Source: Chionis minor (taxonomy: Eukaryota > Chordata > Aves > Charadriiformes > Chionididae). From it: DNA of 64,000 nucleotides. Below, in pieces: positions 1 through 13,592 of the stretch. The notes beneath the pieces are model-generated. The model had not been told where the DNA came from. It did no database searches and saw only the letters and a program-made list of their open reading frames with translations. The stretch lies in assembly GCA_013398295.1 (NCBI GenBank), contig VZSF01001459.1:37550-101549 (forward strand), given 5' to 3'. Positions within the stretch are counted from its first letter, which is position 1; every line of letters starts with the position of its first letter. The position numbers and the translations under genes are program-made.

Positions 1-3000
1 TAGTTGGTCTGTTCCCTGTTTGCGTGTTCTCAGTGACATACCAGAATGTAATGGATATTTCCTCCATTTTTATGTCTGTCAAATTTTATGAGTCTCACAT
101 TCAGCAGGTGGCTCTGAATAGGAAAGCTTTGTTCTTCTCTATGTGCATTTCCACAGATACAAGGAAGCTTGGGGAGTGATGGGAAAACAGAGATCACTTT
201 AAGCTTGTCCTCTTTCATACTGAGAGGCAAAGTTTGCAATGTCAGTATATATTTGCAAGTAAAATATAAATGCTTATACCTGCTGATTACTTCTGTGTAA
301 TTTGTTTCATTGTCTTTGGATGCCTTTTGCAAGTATGTTAGCTTTCTGTCAGTATTCTAGTGACTACAAGCCTTTGAAATACATGCTTTCTCAGTATGTG
401 TAATACAATCTAACATTATCAGTTCCTGCTATAGTCTTTCTAAGAATTCTTCTGAAGTTCACCTAAAGTTTGTCTCTTCTTATAGATGATAAAATATTAA
501 GAGCAGATACTAGGACAAGAGAAAGTGGTCACGTTTTTTGCTAGAGAATATCCTTACGTAAAACCTGCCTAATCAAATGTAGCCAAGAGAAACTGAACAA
601 CCAAGGTAAAATTAGGAGGTGTTTGGAGAAACCTTATGTGTGAGATTAAAAAAGAAACTGTAGAGTTACTATATATAACCATGAGGATCCAAACATAAAC
701 ATGCAGTAATATGATTTTAGGGTGATTGTAGAGTTGTGCTAACTTACACTTGGGAAGACACAGTCATGAAGCTGGTTGGAAATTGCTCATTTTAATAAAT
801 TTATACAGAAATTTTTGATATAGAGTATATTCTACAAAAATAAAATCCAGTTATATATATTTTTTAAAGATTTAAAAACTAAGAGGTTCTGGTTTCTCAA
901 AGATAAAAAATTTTCTAATTCCAAAAACCCCTTCCTATGTTTTCTAAAAAACCTTAATAAACTCCATCTTTGAATAAAAAATAAAATAGATCAATAAAAT
1001 AAAAAAATAAATCGAGTAGATGGTAAAATATATGCTTTACCTTTTCATGTTTCTGAAATAATCTTGATATTTCACAGAACTAGCTTAGCATAGGATCTGG
1101 AATAACTTTGATCAACCAGCCTCAAAAGATTATTCATTTGCCTGGGATATTGAAGCTTCCTGAAACATTGTTCCCAGACATCATGGTTAAAAAATGAGTG
1201 TAACACTTTCTGCAACAAAACGCAGTTCCACTGAAATCAAAACGTATCTTTACATTACGAGAGAATGCTGTTTCAGAGAAACTGAGAGGAAGGAACTGCA
1301 TGAAGGGATGAAGCTCTGACAATATTTTTGCATCCTCTTTAGACATTTTGGAGTGAAATCTTTTGTGCGTGTTTTTGAAGGAATTATTCAAAGCTATCCT
1401 TCTTCCTCTATGTTAAAATATTAAAACAAACATTGACATCCAAACATTTCAAAACATTAAAAAATATGATCTTGAAGGGTGTTTCTAATGTTTCAGATTT
1501 TTTATAATTTTAAGAAAGCAAACTAAAATCCTGAAACTGGCATAAAATGGTGATACTTCTGCATAGTACCACTTCATGACCATGATTAATCTCCAACTCC
1601 CAAAGTGCTCCACCAACCATATTCCAAATGGTAGCGATCTTTCTTCCCACGGTCTTCTTTAAGTAAATGGAAATTACTGGATGTATGTGTCTTCAGTTCT
1701 GTGACATTATTTTACTTACAACTGTACCTTTTCTGACTTCATGCCCATTTTGTTCTTTATCTGCTCTCTCTGCTTCTTCAAACAAAATTGACAAAAACCT
1801 TTTTTTTTGGAAATAAATTGGATATTGTTAACTAATGGAAGTTGAGTGAAGTGGTGTTCAAAAGCTCTGTATTCATACATCATTTATTTCTGAGAAAAGT
1901 CATAGTTAAAAAAAAAAAAAAAAGCAGATTGAGGTTGTGATGGAAGAAGAATGATCAACTCCAATATTCCCTAGTGAGGTAACAGACACTATCAGCCCTC
2001 TAGTTTTGATGGTTACTGTGTTTTTGTTTGGGGTATACCATACACTTTAATTCCTAACTACAAAAATAATATTGTGATCCAGTGGCAACAGCTTACCTGA
2101 CTGCCACGGTGGACCATCAGTGTTATGCAGCCCATGGGAGAAGAACCACTGAGTTATTCATTGGCATGGCAAGAAAGACAGGGAAAGCATATTTCAGTAA
2201 AACCCGTATGTCGGCTTATGTTTGGACAAGTTACATGATCCTGGACCAATATGACATGATCAACAAGCTGTTGTGAGTGCAGCAGAGTCACACATGTGCA
2301 ATGTGAGTTCAAAAGAAGTTTGAAATAATATTTGCTAAAGGACAGGGAACGGAGACTGCAGCTGTTTGCCCAATAAAACAAATCCAGTATCTGGATGAAA
2401 TTGGAACATATAATCAATGTTGATATAGAGAGAAAAGCAACAATAATCATAGCTCATTGGAAAAGGCCTAGCTTTGTTAACAAGGTCATGGTGCAAAGCC
2501 ATCTGTTTTTCTTCCCTTTGCTCTGTTAAAGATTAAGAGGAGGACATAGATTGAGCTTGCTGTCCTGCAGTGCCAACCTGTTATTGTTTGTCTCTGTATT
2601 GGTGCTATTATTTCACAGTAATGAAATTATTTCATAGGAATAAGTGTACAGGAAGGACTACAGAGGAAAAAGGAATATAGAACGTTAGTTTTGCAGAAAT
2701 AAAAGAGCACATAGAATAGAACCACATAATTAAAAATATGGTCTCATGGAAATGACAACTTCAGGATCAAATGTTCAGGAAAGCTGGTCATAGATTTGCC
2801 AGAGATTTTAAGTATATGGCAACATGCAGAGAAAAGAGGGAGTCTTTTCTTCAGCAAAGGAGTGGTAATTCTTCTCAGCTCTGATGGTGATACAAATGCC
2901 CTAGAAACACACATGAGACGGACAGTTGGAGTATATGATTTTCTGTGGAAAAAGGCCAAGTTAAGAGATCCTAAGTAACCTTGGTGATATAGACATGTTT

Positions 3001-6000
3001 CGTTCCTACATCTGTATGTTCAGTATGATTTTATCTTCTCAGTTTGCTGTGAAATTTGGCGTAACGCATGAGGTTTATGAATGTTTCTATTTCTGGTCCT
3101 TCCCGCTATCTCGAAGTAAAGTGGATTCATGGGAGATATTTTGAGACCTAAGAACCCAGTTAAACAGTACATTTCATCCTCAAATTCAAAGTCAAACATG
3201 GATTAAAAGCTCCTCTTGGAAGCACTTGAGCTTCTGCAAGCTCTTTCTTTGGACAACATAACAGCTTGAGAAGACATGAAGGAAACAGTGCAGGTAGGCC
3301 AGAAGGTGAAGACTGGAGAAGAGAGACGTTCTTGGTTTGTTCAAGAACAAGAAGCAGAGTTGCTCATGAGATGCTTGACTGAAGAGGGGAGACAGGAAGA
3401 GCGTGGGAACAGAGGGTGGAGGATGTGAAACACTACTGAGAGCATGGTAAGGAAAGAGAAAGAGAAATACCAGTCTGGGGTAAGGAAGATGAGGCAAAGG
3501 AGGGGTTATACACGGTAGCACAGATTAATAATGACTAAAAACTTGAAATTAGTATAAAATGATCATGTGTTAATTTAAGGAGATGCATTCCAGTCCTTTA
3601 TCAGTCTTGTTAGAAATAAAAATACCAAAGAGGTGTCAAATACTTTGTTCAAGAAAGTGAAGAAAATGAGGATAAACTGTTGTTTTAATTAAGTCTCTTT
3701 AGTCTCAAGCACGAGTGCCACTAAATTAGCTAAGATAGTAGAGAATTTTTTAGATATAGGAGTCAAGCTTACTATGCACTGATCCTGGAACAGGACAAAG
3801 TATCACACATGTAACATCTCTGATAAGCTTAGGTTACAAACGTTTATGTGGGTATGTAAGGAATTTCTCATGTTCTGTGACTGACAAGTATACTGCCTAC
3901 CTATTTATGTCCTTGTGCACAGTATCTGTCACTGATTTTACATTTTATCACTGTGGCTTTTCAAAAATGGTAAAGTCTAAATGACAATATGCTAAGTTTC
4001 AATTTTTTCTCCTCATGTATTTTCCATGCTAATAGTGGAACAGATACGACGCATTCCAGTTTTGAAGCTAGACCGTATAAGAGATCAAAAGCACAAAAAA
4101 ATACAAAATAATCAGACTGAAATCATGTTTTCTGAGTAATAGCTGCAGACAACATGTAAAAGGGCAGAAAAGATTCATTGGCAATACATCTTCTCCAATG
4201 CTATATGAATACAGCAAGTACAGATATGCAACAAATTATATAGATATTTTTAAAAAAAAAAAAAATTTCTAAATCAAGCCCATTACTTTGCTTGTATACA
4301 TAGAAAATACTTGATTTTAAAAGTTCATCTAAACCAGAAGGTTTGCAAATATGTTCAGACAATCCTTCCATTCTCTCAGCACAAAATTGAGATGCATTTG
4401 ATGTTGTAAGGAACATTGAAGCCATCAATAATCATAAATATCCTCTCTGTGTTTTCTGTCCTGTTTGGATTCCAAGCAGTTAAAACCTCTCTGAAAATAT
4501 GCCATGATTCCAAATGAAAGTTTCCAAAGTAGTCTCAAAGAAATCCAAATGTGTCATTTAACATAATTCCTCATCTGATGCTGAGCTGTCTGCGGCAGGT
4601 GTAGTAACTGCCTTCCAGTCACTGAATGCTAATGAAATGTGCATGGTGCCATTTGGAAATTTAACTTGGAGTCAACTTTCAATAAGCTATTTCTCCTTCC
4701 TGATATGAAGTTTTTCTTTCAAAATGGACCCATTTGTGTAAATTGCAGGCAGACCTGCTTGGAGTCTGACTATTTTACACAGATGAGGAAAAGCAGACTA
4801 GTGTGTTTTATGGAGTGAGCTATCAGGTAGATGCACATTTGACACAGAGTGTGCTGAGTTATCTGCTTTCTCCAAGGGCAATCATATATCTTGTGTATCC
4901 AGAACCAAATTATATTTGACATTTCATTTAAAGCCTGAGACATAACTATGCTAAAGCAGAGTGTGAGTGGTAAGAGTAGGATGACATTCGGTTTGACTGG
5001 ATGGATGTTTCTATTTTTGCCCTACTTACCTGGGTTGTAGGTGAGGTCTAATTGCCCATAATAACCCTATATTTTATCCAGCTGGAAATCTCATATTTAA
5101 CTCTTTTCCAATGACACTCTTTCCTGTGTTAGTTTTTGCCTGGCAATGTTAAAGGAGACTAATCTGAGCTGGCTTCAGATAGCATCATAACCGGCATTAT
5201 TTATGTAGCACGTTGCAAAGATTTCTTTGGTTGTACCCACAACTTTCACATCAAGCCTGGTAGTTTGCAGATGGAAATACAGTCCTTGCATTTCCCAGTC
5301 TCAGCCAATTCAAAATCTTTATATCTTACTTTGGGTATTCATTACACTTAATCTTTTCGTGCTCTCAACTTCAAATTAAAACAAAAAACACCAGACGGTT
5401 TTGCTGAGGTGGTAGATGGGTAAAGGTCAACAGGATGAGTAGGACGAAGGCAGCATTAACCACTTTTAGCCTTCGTCACAATTGTGGAAATATTCAGTTG
5501 TTGGACCAGTTTGTGACATTTATTGAAATGGACTCAAAGCTTCTCAAAGCTTACATGGTATCACCCTGGAGTCATGGGATATAATCTGTATCTATGGAAC
5601 TAGGTTGAAATTCTGCATTCATTCCACTTGTATTAGATTATTTTCCAGTGAAAACTTGATCAACAGTGATGACCCAGTCCTGACAGAAACATCCACTGCA
5701 GGAAGAGGTTCAGGATGTAATTTCCCAGGTATTTCATAGCAAAATTACTTCTCCATTTTGATACCTCCTCAGCTGTGCCATCCTGCATCTGTTGTGAGTA
5801 TCATTGTATGCAGAATGATTATTATGAAGGACTATCTTTTTTCTGATTAAGAATATTGTTCATGGCAGCAAATGCTATTGCTGAAGGTGAGGTGGCCCTT
5901 TATACATGCTTGCATTGTTTCCCTCATTATATTTTTATTTCACGTGTCACAGGCAAGCACATCTCATACATCTTAATTATATGATTATCTTCCAAGATGG

Positions 6001-6040
6001 AGACACCTTTCCTGCCTCTAAGGTGGAGAAAGTTGCAGGG
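1..6040. other. unique non-coding DNA, no gene seen
   Basis: AT-rich sequence without a recognisable exon, RNA gene or well-preserved mobile element. All reading frames are short and have no family resemblance. It holds an A run at 1908-1923. At 4771-4797 there is a very short MIR-like scrap (ttttacacagatgaggaaaa), too small to call as an element. Confidence 0.6.
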
Positions 6041-6074
6041 GGAGGGGTATATAAGGGAAGGAGTATATAAGTAT
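6041..6074 (+). promoter_or_regulatory. twin TATA-like boxes (weak candidate)
   Basis: Two copies of TATATAAG lie 16 bases apart, at 6048-6055 and 6064-6071, directly after a G-rich run (6037-6047). A TATA octamer behind a G-rich patch can form a core promoter, but no transcript, initiator or downstream coding sequence is visible. In AT-rich DNA such boxes also arise by chance or by a small local duplication. Confidence 0.2.
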
Positions 6075-9000
6075 AAATAGAAGAAGTTGCACCTTATTTC
6101 AAATTGTTTTCACATTTCCTTCCCTATTGATTTTTCAGAAGATAATTATTGTGGCTGTAGTGTGAGCTGCTCTCATTAGGAAACCATTGATTGTTATCCA
6201 GTATTATTGCTCCAAATGTTGGAACTGGGAGTGAATAAATGAAGGGAAAAATTAGAGTCAATATTTTATTGCTTTAATGTTTGTTAATTTCATGCTTTGG
6301 GGGCATCCTTTACCATTTTTTCCCAATAAGACCCTGCAAAATTAATTATCTTTTTTACACAATGACCTCCTTGATTTTATTAAGGTCAAAGAGGGAACGT
6401 ATATTCCTTCATAAAAAGCAACCTTGGATTGATTGAAAAAATGAAAGCCTATTCAAGTCTTTTATTGCAAAATGGCCAGTCTTTCAATTGCATATGCACT
6501 AACCTGCGCTGGAAAGAGCAGAAGTGCTGTCGTTCAATGAGCAACATCACTCACTACTGCAGAGTCTGTTGGAGAGTCTGTTAGTCGTGAACTCATACCT
6601 TCACATGGCTTCCTAGATAGATTGGGGAAACTTCTGAAATGCTGCTAAAATTACAAGTTCTTACTTTTCCTGTGTAAAGAAAATTTGTCTGAAGCTTCTC
6701 TTTCAGTCTAAGGAATTTGACATTGACTCCCTCCTCAAAGCCTTTCTACCTCTTCTGGAGGACTCTCCTGAATTTAGAGGTTTCCCTGGCATTTTTTCTG
6801 TTGTTGCAAAGGATTTATAGCTGTTCTTATACTAGTACTACAACAGACACTAGAGGTACAGAAATAATCCCCAAAGTCCACATGGGAAGCCACTGGGCAA
6901 ATTCCACAAAGACAGACAGATGTTACATGCCCAGCTCCATGGGAGAGTTCATAAGAGAGTTCATTGTTTCCTATGGAGGTCATGGCTACGGTTAGGCACC
7001 TATGACTGGGCTTCCTAGCAGCCAGACCAGACGCTGAAGACATAAAGGACACCTCAGACACACCAAAAATGCATTTGTGATCTCCTCCCACTGCTGAATT
7101 TGAGGGACAAAGCGTGGAGATCTGAATGCGATCAAGGCAGTCTTTCCTAAAATATCATAACTCCCCTATTCCATCCTTGGCCAGGGTCTGCTCATGGGGC
7201 TTTCTGAACCAAAGCATCTCTACATAAATTTGTTTCCTTGCTCACTGACAGATGAAATCTTGGTTTTTTTCATTACAAATATGTGCAGAAAGAACAGAGG
7301 CTCCACCATGCACATCACCTTTTTGCTCTTCCTGGGCTTGCCAAAAGCCTGGCATCTCCTAGAGGAAGGAGTTAGAGGTTCAACGCTCTTCCACAAAAAA
7401 AACCCAAACAAACAAACAAAAAAACCCAGCAGCCAGGGAAACTCATTTGCCTTCTGTCTAAATGTGCAGAGCACAGACCTGTGGCTCCGTCCAGGAGATG
7501 TTGCTCCCACCAGCCACATTAATGATGGAAGTTAGTGTGGCAGCTCAGCTGTTCTTGCAGAATGCTAGAGAAGTGTTCTGAGTCCATCTGCAGGACAAGG
7601 TTTTTCGAGGATTTAAAGATGAAAACATGAAGAAATTCTATTTTGAACCTCCTGCTGACCTTTTTCTTACCATGGCTGGTCACGACAGGGAAAAATTAAA
7701 TTACCTTAGTGCTTACATACTCAGGCAATGAAATTCTATGTAAAGTTGAATCCAGACACCTACATACTTCCATGGATCAGGTGCTGATACATATTTTTCC
7801 AAGACCACATAGATTATCTGCAACAGATCAAGAGATTTCATCCGGAATTACTCATTCAGCCCTTGTCCTTTGCATGTCAAAAGCTGCCACTGCCTCTCTG
7901 CAGCTGCTCGTTTCACTTGCCACTTGAAAGATTGCCTCCCTTTTAAGGGCATGTCTACATTGTCAGCTGCAGATGGACACACACTGTGCTCTGAGTTGGA
8001 GCTACCTTTCCCTAGGAGCTCTGCAGAGATGTAAACGCAAAACTGCTGCCATGCTAATGAGTCCAGCTGAGTGACATTGTGTCCTACCAGGCTTCAGGCA
8101 CATGCATTTCTTCCAGGGAGAGCAGTGGTGGAGTGATCAACATCTATCTTAAAACCACATTATTTTATTTGGTGTCAAGGAGAAAAAGTATTAAAGAGAC
8201 AAACAGGATTTTAAAATAACAAACAGCAGGAACATATATTTAGTCTTAGGTTTCCAATTTGACGTGTCACTCTGAGTCAAGTTAGATAGGCTTTGATTCC
8301 AGGAATGGGAGTTCTTAATGTTCTAACAAAGCACCAATTTTCTTACCGAATGGACCTTATGCCAATGCTATTGTTCCCTCTGTTTTTGCTAGCGTGCATG
8401 AGCTAATATTGAAATCTTTAAGTTAATAACAATAACATGAAACCTGATCTCATTTCAAAACCAGACTGAACAATATTGAGTAAGTATTTGGAGAAGAGGT
8501 ACAAGAAACTTGAATCACCCTGTTACTACAGCTACAATTTTAGTGCTTGATTTCAGAATTAAGTGTTTTAAAACAAAGTACAGGATACCCACAACCTCTG
8601 CACTCACTGCCATGTGGCTCTAAGGTGATCTGGTGATCTGGGGGAGAATGGATTAGAGCTGCTGAGGCTTCTTACTTGGAGTACTACCCTGTGAGTGACT
8701 AATAGAAAAAGCAGTTTTCAATTTTCACTAGGTAATTCATCTGACAATTGTTTAAACTGCTCTCTAGAGAGAAACAGTTTGGGAGAAAAACTATTTGTGT
8801 AATACACAACAATATATTGACAGCTATCAAAAAGTGTCAATTAATGCAACACTTGACACACTCATGAGCACCAATTCATATTAAGACTTTGACATTCCTG
8901 AATTAACATATTTGATTTGTTTTTTCTCATTATTGTTATTTTTCCTGAACTAACCTCAGTGTACAAGATCTACCGACAACAATGAGGCATCCGTTTATAA

Positions 9001-10934
9001 ATGTCTCGGTGTCATTTCTTGGATGAGTGTATGCAAGCACCATGTACAAAGCAAAGCTCACCTCACTTCAGCAGGAGGATTAAGCCATTAAACAGTCTAT
9101 GAGCATAAAAACCTCTGTACTGACTCTCTCATCTGTGCTCCTGCTTAACTAGCAGCAAATATGTGTCGTAAATGCCACATCATATGCCTACGTGCTCCTG
9201 CCCTGGGTTAGCATAATAAACATCCTAAATTGTGTTAAGCTGTGTATCAGTTGTTCGGTATTCGAGCTCTGTTCCTCCCTAACCTAATATTATGATTTAT
9301 CCCTGCCTTTGATTTTCTCTATTGACTGCTAGCTGTTTCTGTAAGGTTACTGTGGAAACAGGAAGAGGATCCAAAGATAGCAGTTTGTCTGTAGCATGTC
9401 TGTGCATCCGTATGTCACATCTATATGGCCTAGAGGTGCTGCTGTGTAAGAACACTACAATAGGGAGGGTTTACAAGTTAGAATATTGCAGCAATCACTG
9501 TTCTGTTGGTATTAAATATGAGAGCTCAAAGTTCGCAAGAATATGGATGTCTTAATGCCGTTTTTCCTGAAGGATGTTGCATGGTGCCTTATTCCGGACT
9601 AAGAAAGAATATTTACTACTGCAACATAAAGCAGTCTTTTCCTGATTTCCTTCCCCCTCCCTGCCTGGGGTTAGAAAGCTTTCTTCCTCTCTCATAGTAA
9701 TATTTTGCCTTTCTATCCTCCATCTGTACATCTCAAACAATCTGTGTAGCTCTGTCTCCACCTTACAAACCAGGTGAAAGAGGCTTTGAATGTAGAGTGC
9801 CCAGCCCTCCTCCTGCCTTGGCAACACAATTCAAATCCTTGCACCGACCTCAGTGGGAGAGCTAGTCCCACACACAGGCTTCAGCTCCAGTTAGTTGAGT
9901 TCCCATCAGTCAAGAGAAGTGAGGATATGACCATAGCCACCACGTCTGTTAATACTGCCAATTTTCTTCATGGGATTAACACCACCTATTTTTATTTGTT
10001 TAAATATTAGCTGCTGAGGATAGGCTAGTAAATGTGACTCTGAATGAGGAGCATGGTAGACACCTAACAGTTTGGGATAATTTAGCTCCATCAGCATTAC
10101 ATACCCTGGGATGAGATGAGTTTCCTTATAACTTAAGACTAGTTGGACTAGATGGATAGTTGAAAATTATCTTACCCTGTGACTATGCTTGCCTATGTCT
10201 GTGCTCTGTGGGAAGGTTGGGTTTTTTCTACCATTAGCTCCTTTCAACCACTCATTCCCCGTATGACTTTCCTGGGAAGGCAACTGCAAATCCTGAAGGC
10301 AGGAGGTGAAAATGAGAGCACAATATTCTTGTAAGTCTGAAAACAAAGACATCATTTCCCTGCTGATGTATAATGAAGAGATTTACCTACTAATGCCTTA
10401 AGAGAGAACATTTTCCTGCACAAAGAATATAAAAAACCTTCAATGTCCCACGGTTAGAAGTAGATTAGGGCTTTCTGTGATTCAGTTCTTTTTTATCTGC
10501 TGTGCTATGAGCTGGACTCCCCTCCAAAGCAGATTTGGCAGTGTTCCCCTGTCTGCCCTGCAGACGTGCAGGGATGCGCAATGCAACTGGTAGAACAACG
10601 GGGGTTGCGGAGTGAATTTAATTCCCCTGTGCAGTACACCAATAACATCCTCTTTTACCTAACCTGGAAGTGGCAGGCTTGGCTAACTTTTTGCTCAGTT
10701 ACATCATCACGTCAGTATCATCGTATATCCAGCTCATGTGCAGGGCTCTTCTGCCCCGGGAGAAGAGCTGCAGCACTCAGGGCTGGTATATGTAGCTGGT
10801 GAAGGCTTAGAGAAGTCAGCAGAGACTGGCGTTTCTTTGTGCAAAGCACTACTAAAAGGGAAGATATTGCTCAAAATAAATGAAAGATGGAATGAGAGTG
10901 GGAATTTGCTACAGAGCGCCCTGTTGTAGGCAGC
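6075..10934. other. unique non-coding DNA, no gene seen
   Basis: No exon-like frame or RNA gene was found. The only low-complexity DNA is a short (AAAC)n stretch at about 7405-7420. The words gttggactagatgg at 10142-10155 recall a CR1 tail, but the flanks do not support a CR1 call. Confidence 0.6.
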
Positions 10935-11130
10935 CTAAATAACTTGCTGAAGATCACACACAGGATTTGTGACAGAGCCCAGGTACCAATTTCACCTCGA
11001 CTACCAGTTAGAAGTTAAAATTATTCTTCTCTTAAAAGATGTATTTCAGTTTCATACATGCGGAAACTGAGACACAGTGCTTAATAGCCCAGCCAACATC
11101 CTGCCGTGAAATCAGTGGCAGCAAGAGATC
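10935..11130 (-). repeat. MIR-like SINE relics, two pieces
   Basis: Two neighbouring stretches read like the complement of the MIR core. The first (about 10938-10985) contains acttgctgaagatcacacac followed by a gtgacagagcccaggt block. The second (about 11046-11125) contains cggaaactgagacacagtgc, then a ccagcca...gtggcag block. This is the order of the 'gaggaaactgaggcacagag ... gtcacacagc ... gtggcagagc' string of MIRs, a SINE family shared across amniotes. The copies are worn, and the assignment rests on remembered consensus. Confidence 0.55.
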
Positions 11131-13424
11131 TCCTCACGCTTTGTTCCTTTACCATAATAACCCCACCTTTGGGTAGATTTTGAAGCAGGGGTAACTGAGA
11201 CCACCTCTCATTTGTTGTGACAGCCCTTGCAGAGGGCTATGCGTTGTACAAGCAATAAGTGATTCAGAAAAGAGAAAGCATTGTCTGAGTGCTAGGGAAA
11301 TCCATCAGTATCCGCTCACATGGCTGCAGAGCTGTCATGTTTCTTGAGTTATTCATAAGGTCAAAGGAAGACAGAAGAAAAACTACTCTCTTGACATCCT
11401 TGCAGAGGTTCCACAGTTTCTGTCTGTGTGTTCATGGCAGTGACCATTTCACTTGAATCAGTGTTGGAGAGATTTGGCGGTTTTTCGTTCCGACAGGTGT
11501 GATGAGCTGGAAAGTCTCAGTGCAGTTCTCGTCTACTTAGGATAAAAGTTAAGAGTCAAAACAATAAACAAGTATAAAGAATATAAACTATATCCTTCAG
11601 AAACCCCTTCAGGTTAGGAGTAAAGCCCACTAAAAGTTGCATACTAATCAACGTAATTATAATTTTCATTTACAGCTTTGGGCACTCCAGTAATAGAGAT
11701 GATTTATAATGACAAATTCTAATAAAAAGTAATAAAAGAGCTTTATTTCAAGGCAGGATTCATAGATGAAGATTTGGATGACCAGACTATTATAACCAGA
11801 CTGTTGGCCAGTTTTAAAGAAATTAGATTACTTTAATTAAAAGGTATTTTGTGGTCAAAAAGAAAGTTTAAAATACACTCAACTTGATGTAAACCATTCT
11901 GTATTTTGATAAACAAGGATCCACACATTTTCTAGGGATTTGACAGATATTCACTGCCTGCAGAAATCACTACCTGTAAGTATTTATACTTACCAATTGC
12001 TGTATTAGTTTCTTGAAAGAAGTACATTGTGCTTCCAAAGACTCACAATGGATGTTCTTTCTGCAGCTTTCCAAGCAGCAGGATCACGGCTTTGCTGAAC
12101 AGCTCGAGCCCAAGAAGATGTGAACTCACCCAAGTGCCATATGGTTAAATGAGCAAACACAATAAAGAATAGTGTCCTTTGCAAAATAATCTGTGTTCCC
12201 AAAGTTTCTGCCTCTTGCCCACCCAGTGAGCTAGAGAGTCTCTGCACGTCCCACCACATCTGCCACCACCACCAAGGGAGGCTGAGCAAGTGGGGCTTGA
12301 TCCCCTCCTCAGAGAAGTTGTCATTCTTGCTTCATGATGACAGCAGGAGCTGGAAACCCACCTTCCACCAAGGCCCTGGGGAAATATTACATCTTCACTT
12401 CTTCTGGCACCAGGACTTTGTTTGTAGATGTGTCTGTACGTGTGTCCAAAATTCCTCCCCAAGCATCCTGAGCAAAAGGGCTCTCCGAGCCTGACTGCGT
12501 TGGTCTAAGTTTGTACTGTGCTGAGGAAGACTTATTAGGGCAAATGTTGTATTGGAAACAAACAAACAACAACAGCAAATACAGGCACCCTTTAAGGTCT
12601 ACAGCCCTTTAATCCAGCCTGAAATAGCAACAGGTATCAAAGGCACCTGTAGGTTAAGAGCAATTGCTTGGAGTTTAACTTCATTGTGTTAATCAGTGGG
12701 TCTGAGAAGAAAGGTAGAGGGTTTGTTCACAGCAAAGAAAGGAGCTAATAAGCGGAGAAGTGGTAAGGATGCCAGCATCTATGGGTGGTGAGAGACAGGT
12801 AATACATTACTTGTAGAACATGCACAGAGAGCTTCATCGAATTTAGAAATCGCACAAGCTTCTCTCTATTGATCGTCCAAAAAAAGTTCACACAGCCTTG
12901 GAAGTAGGTGGTCTGTATCATTCGTGTTTCTCAAATTCTTTTTCATTTTTTTGCTAGCAAAGTCCTGTTACAAATTCAAGCCTCCAAAGGAGATGTGGTT
13001 CACATCTGGGGAACAACTATAATGTAAATGCAGAGTACAGCCATACTAACACAACATCAGTGAAAGGGAATGTTATGCCTTACTAAAAAATGCTATAATT
13101 GACGCTGTGAATTACCCAGTTATTTAAAAGCAGGCAGAATGATGTCAGAATGAGGCATTGTAAAGCACTAACTCCAGATGTGGGCCAGGATACAGTGTCT
13201 GTGTCCAGGAAATTCACAAAACAGAAGGATGGCCTCTGTCTTAATATGTTTGCAATGTATTTGTGAATGTTTTGGTCCAACAGTAAGTAACAAGAAGGAT
13301 GTGTTCTACCTGAATCAGAATGGATATGTGTATGAAATAGCGGTATGGTAGACTTAATGATGATTGCAGTTACGGAAAGCTAATTTTGAGAGACAGACAG
13401 TGAGAAGAGAAGGTTGAGGAGCAA
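11131..13424. other. unique non-coding DNA, no gene seen
   Basis: No coding exon, RNA gene or mobile element was recognised. Overlapping open frames at 12005-12494 on both strands are artefacts of a slightly more GC-rich patch and show no protein-family motif. Confidence 0.6.
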
Positions 13425-13592
13425 GTGCTGTGGCTTGGCATTAAAGCATGAGTTCAAGACTCCTGACACACATGTATAATCTGGCCTTGCCTGGGACTTG
13501 TTCGTCTTGTTTGTAAAGTGGAAATAATAACACTGACCTCTTCTGCCAAGTGTTTTGCTCTCTAGATGGTACTAGGTATCATTAATAACAGA
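13425..13592 (+). repeat. MIR-like SINE relic
   Basis: The stretch follows the MIR order on the plus strand: a gagttcaagactcctgacac block, then tggccttgcctgggacttg (the 'gaccttgggcaagt' position), then gtttgtaaagtggaaataat followed by aacactgacctc (the 'ctgtaaaatggggataataatagtacctacctc' position). About 165 bases are recognisable. It is strongly diverged, as expected for an element older than birds. Confidence 0.65.

Noticed and set aside
7194..7535. Overlapping open frames of 113 and 99 codons on opposite strands
   Set aside because: They run through an A-rich simple stretch, show no domain, and shadow each other.
10090..10165. CR1-like tail near gttggactagatgg
   Set aside because: Only one short phrase matches, and neither the octamer tail nor the upstream CR1 order is present.
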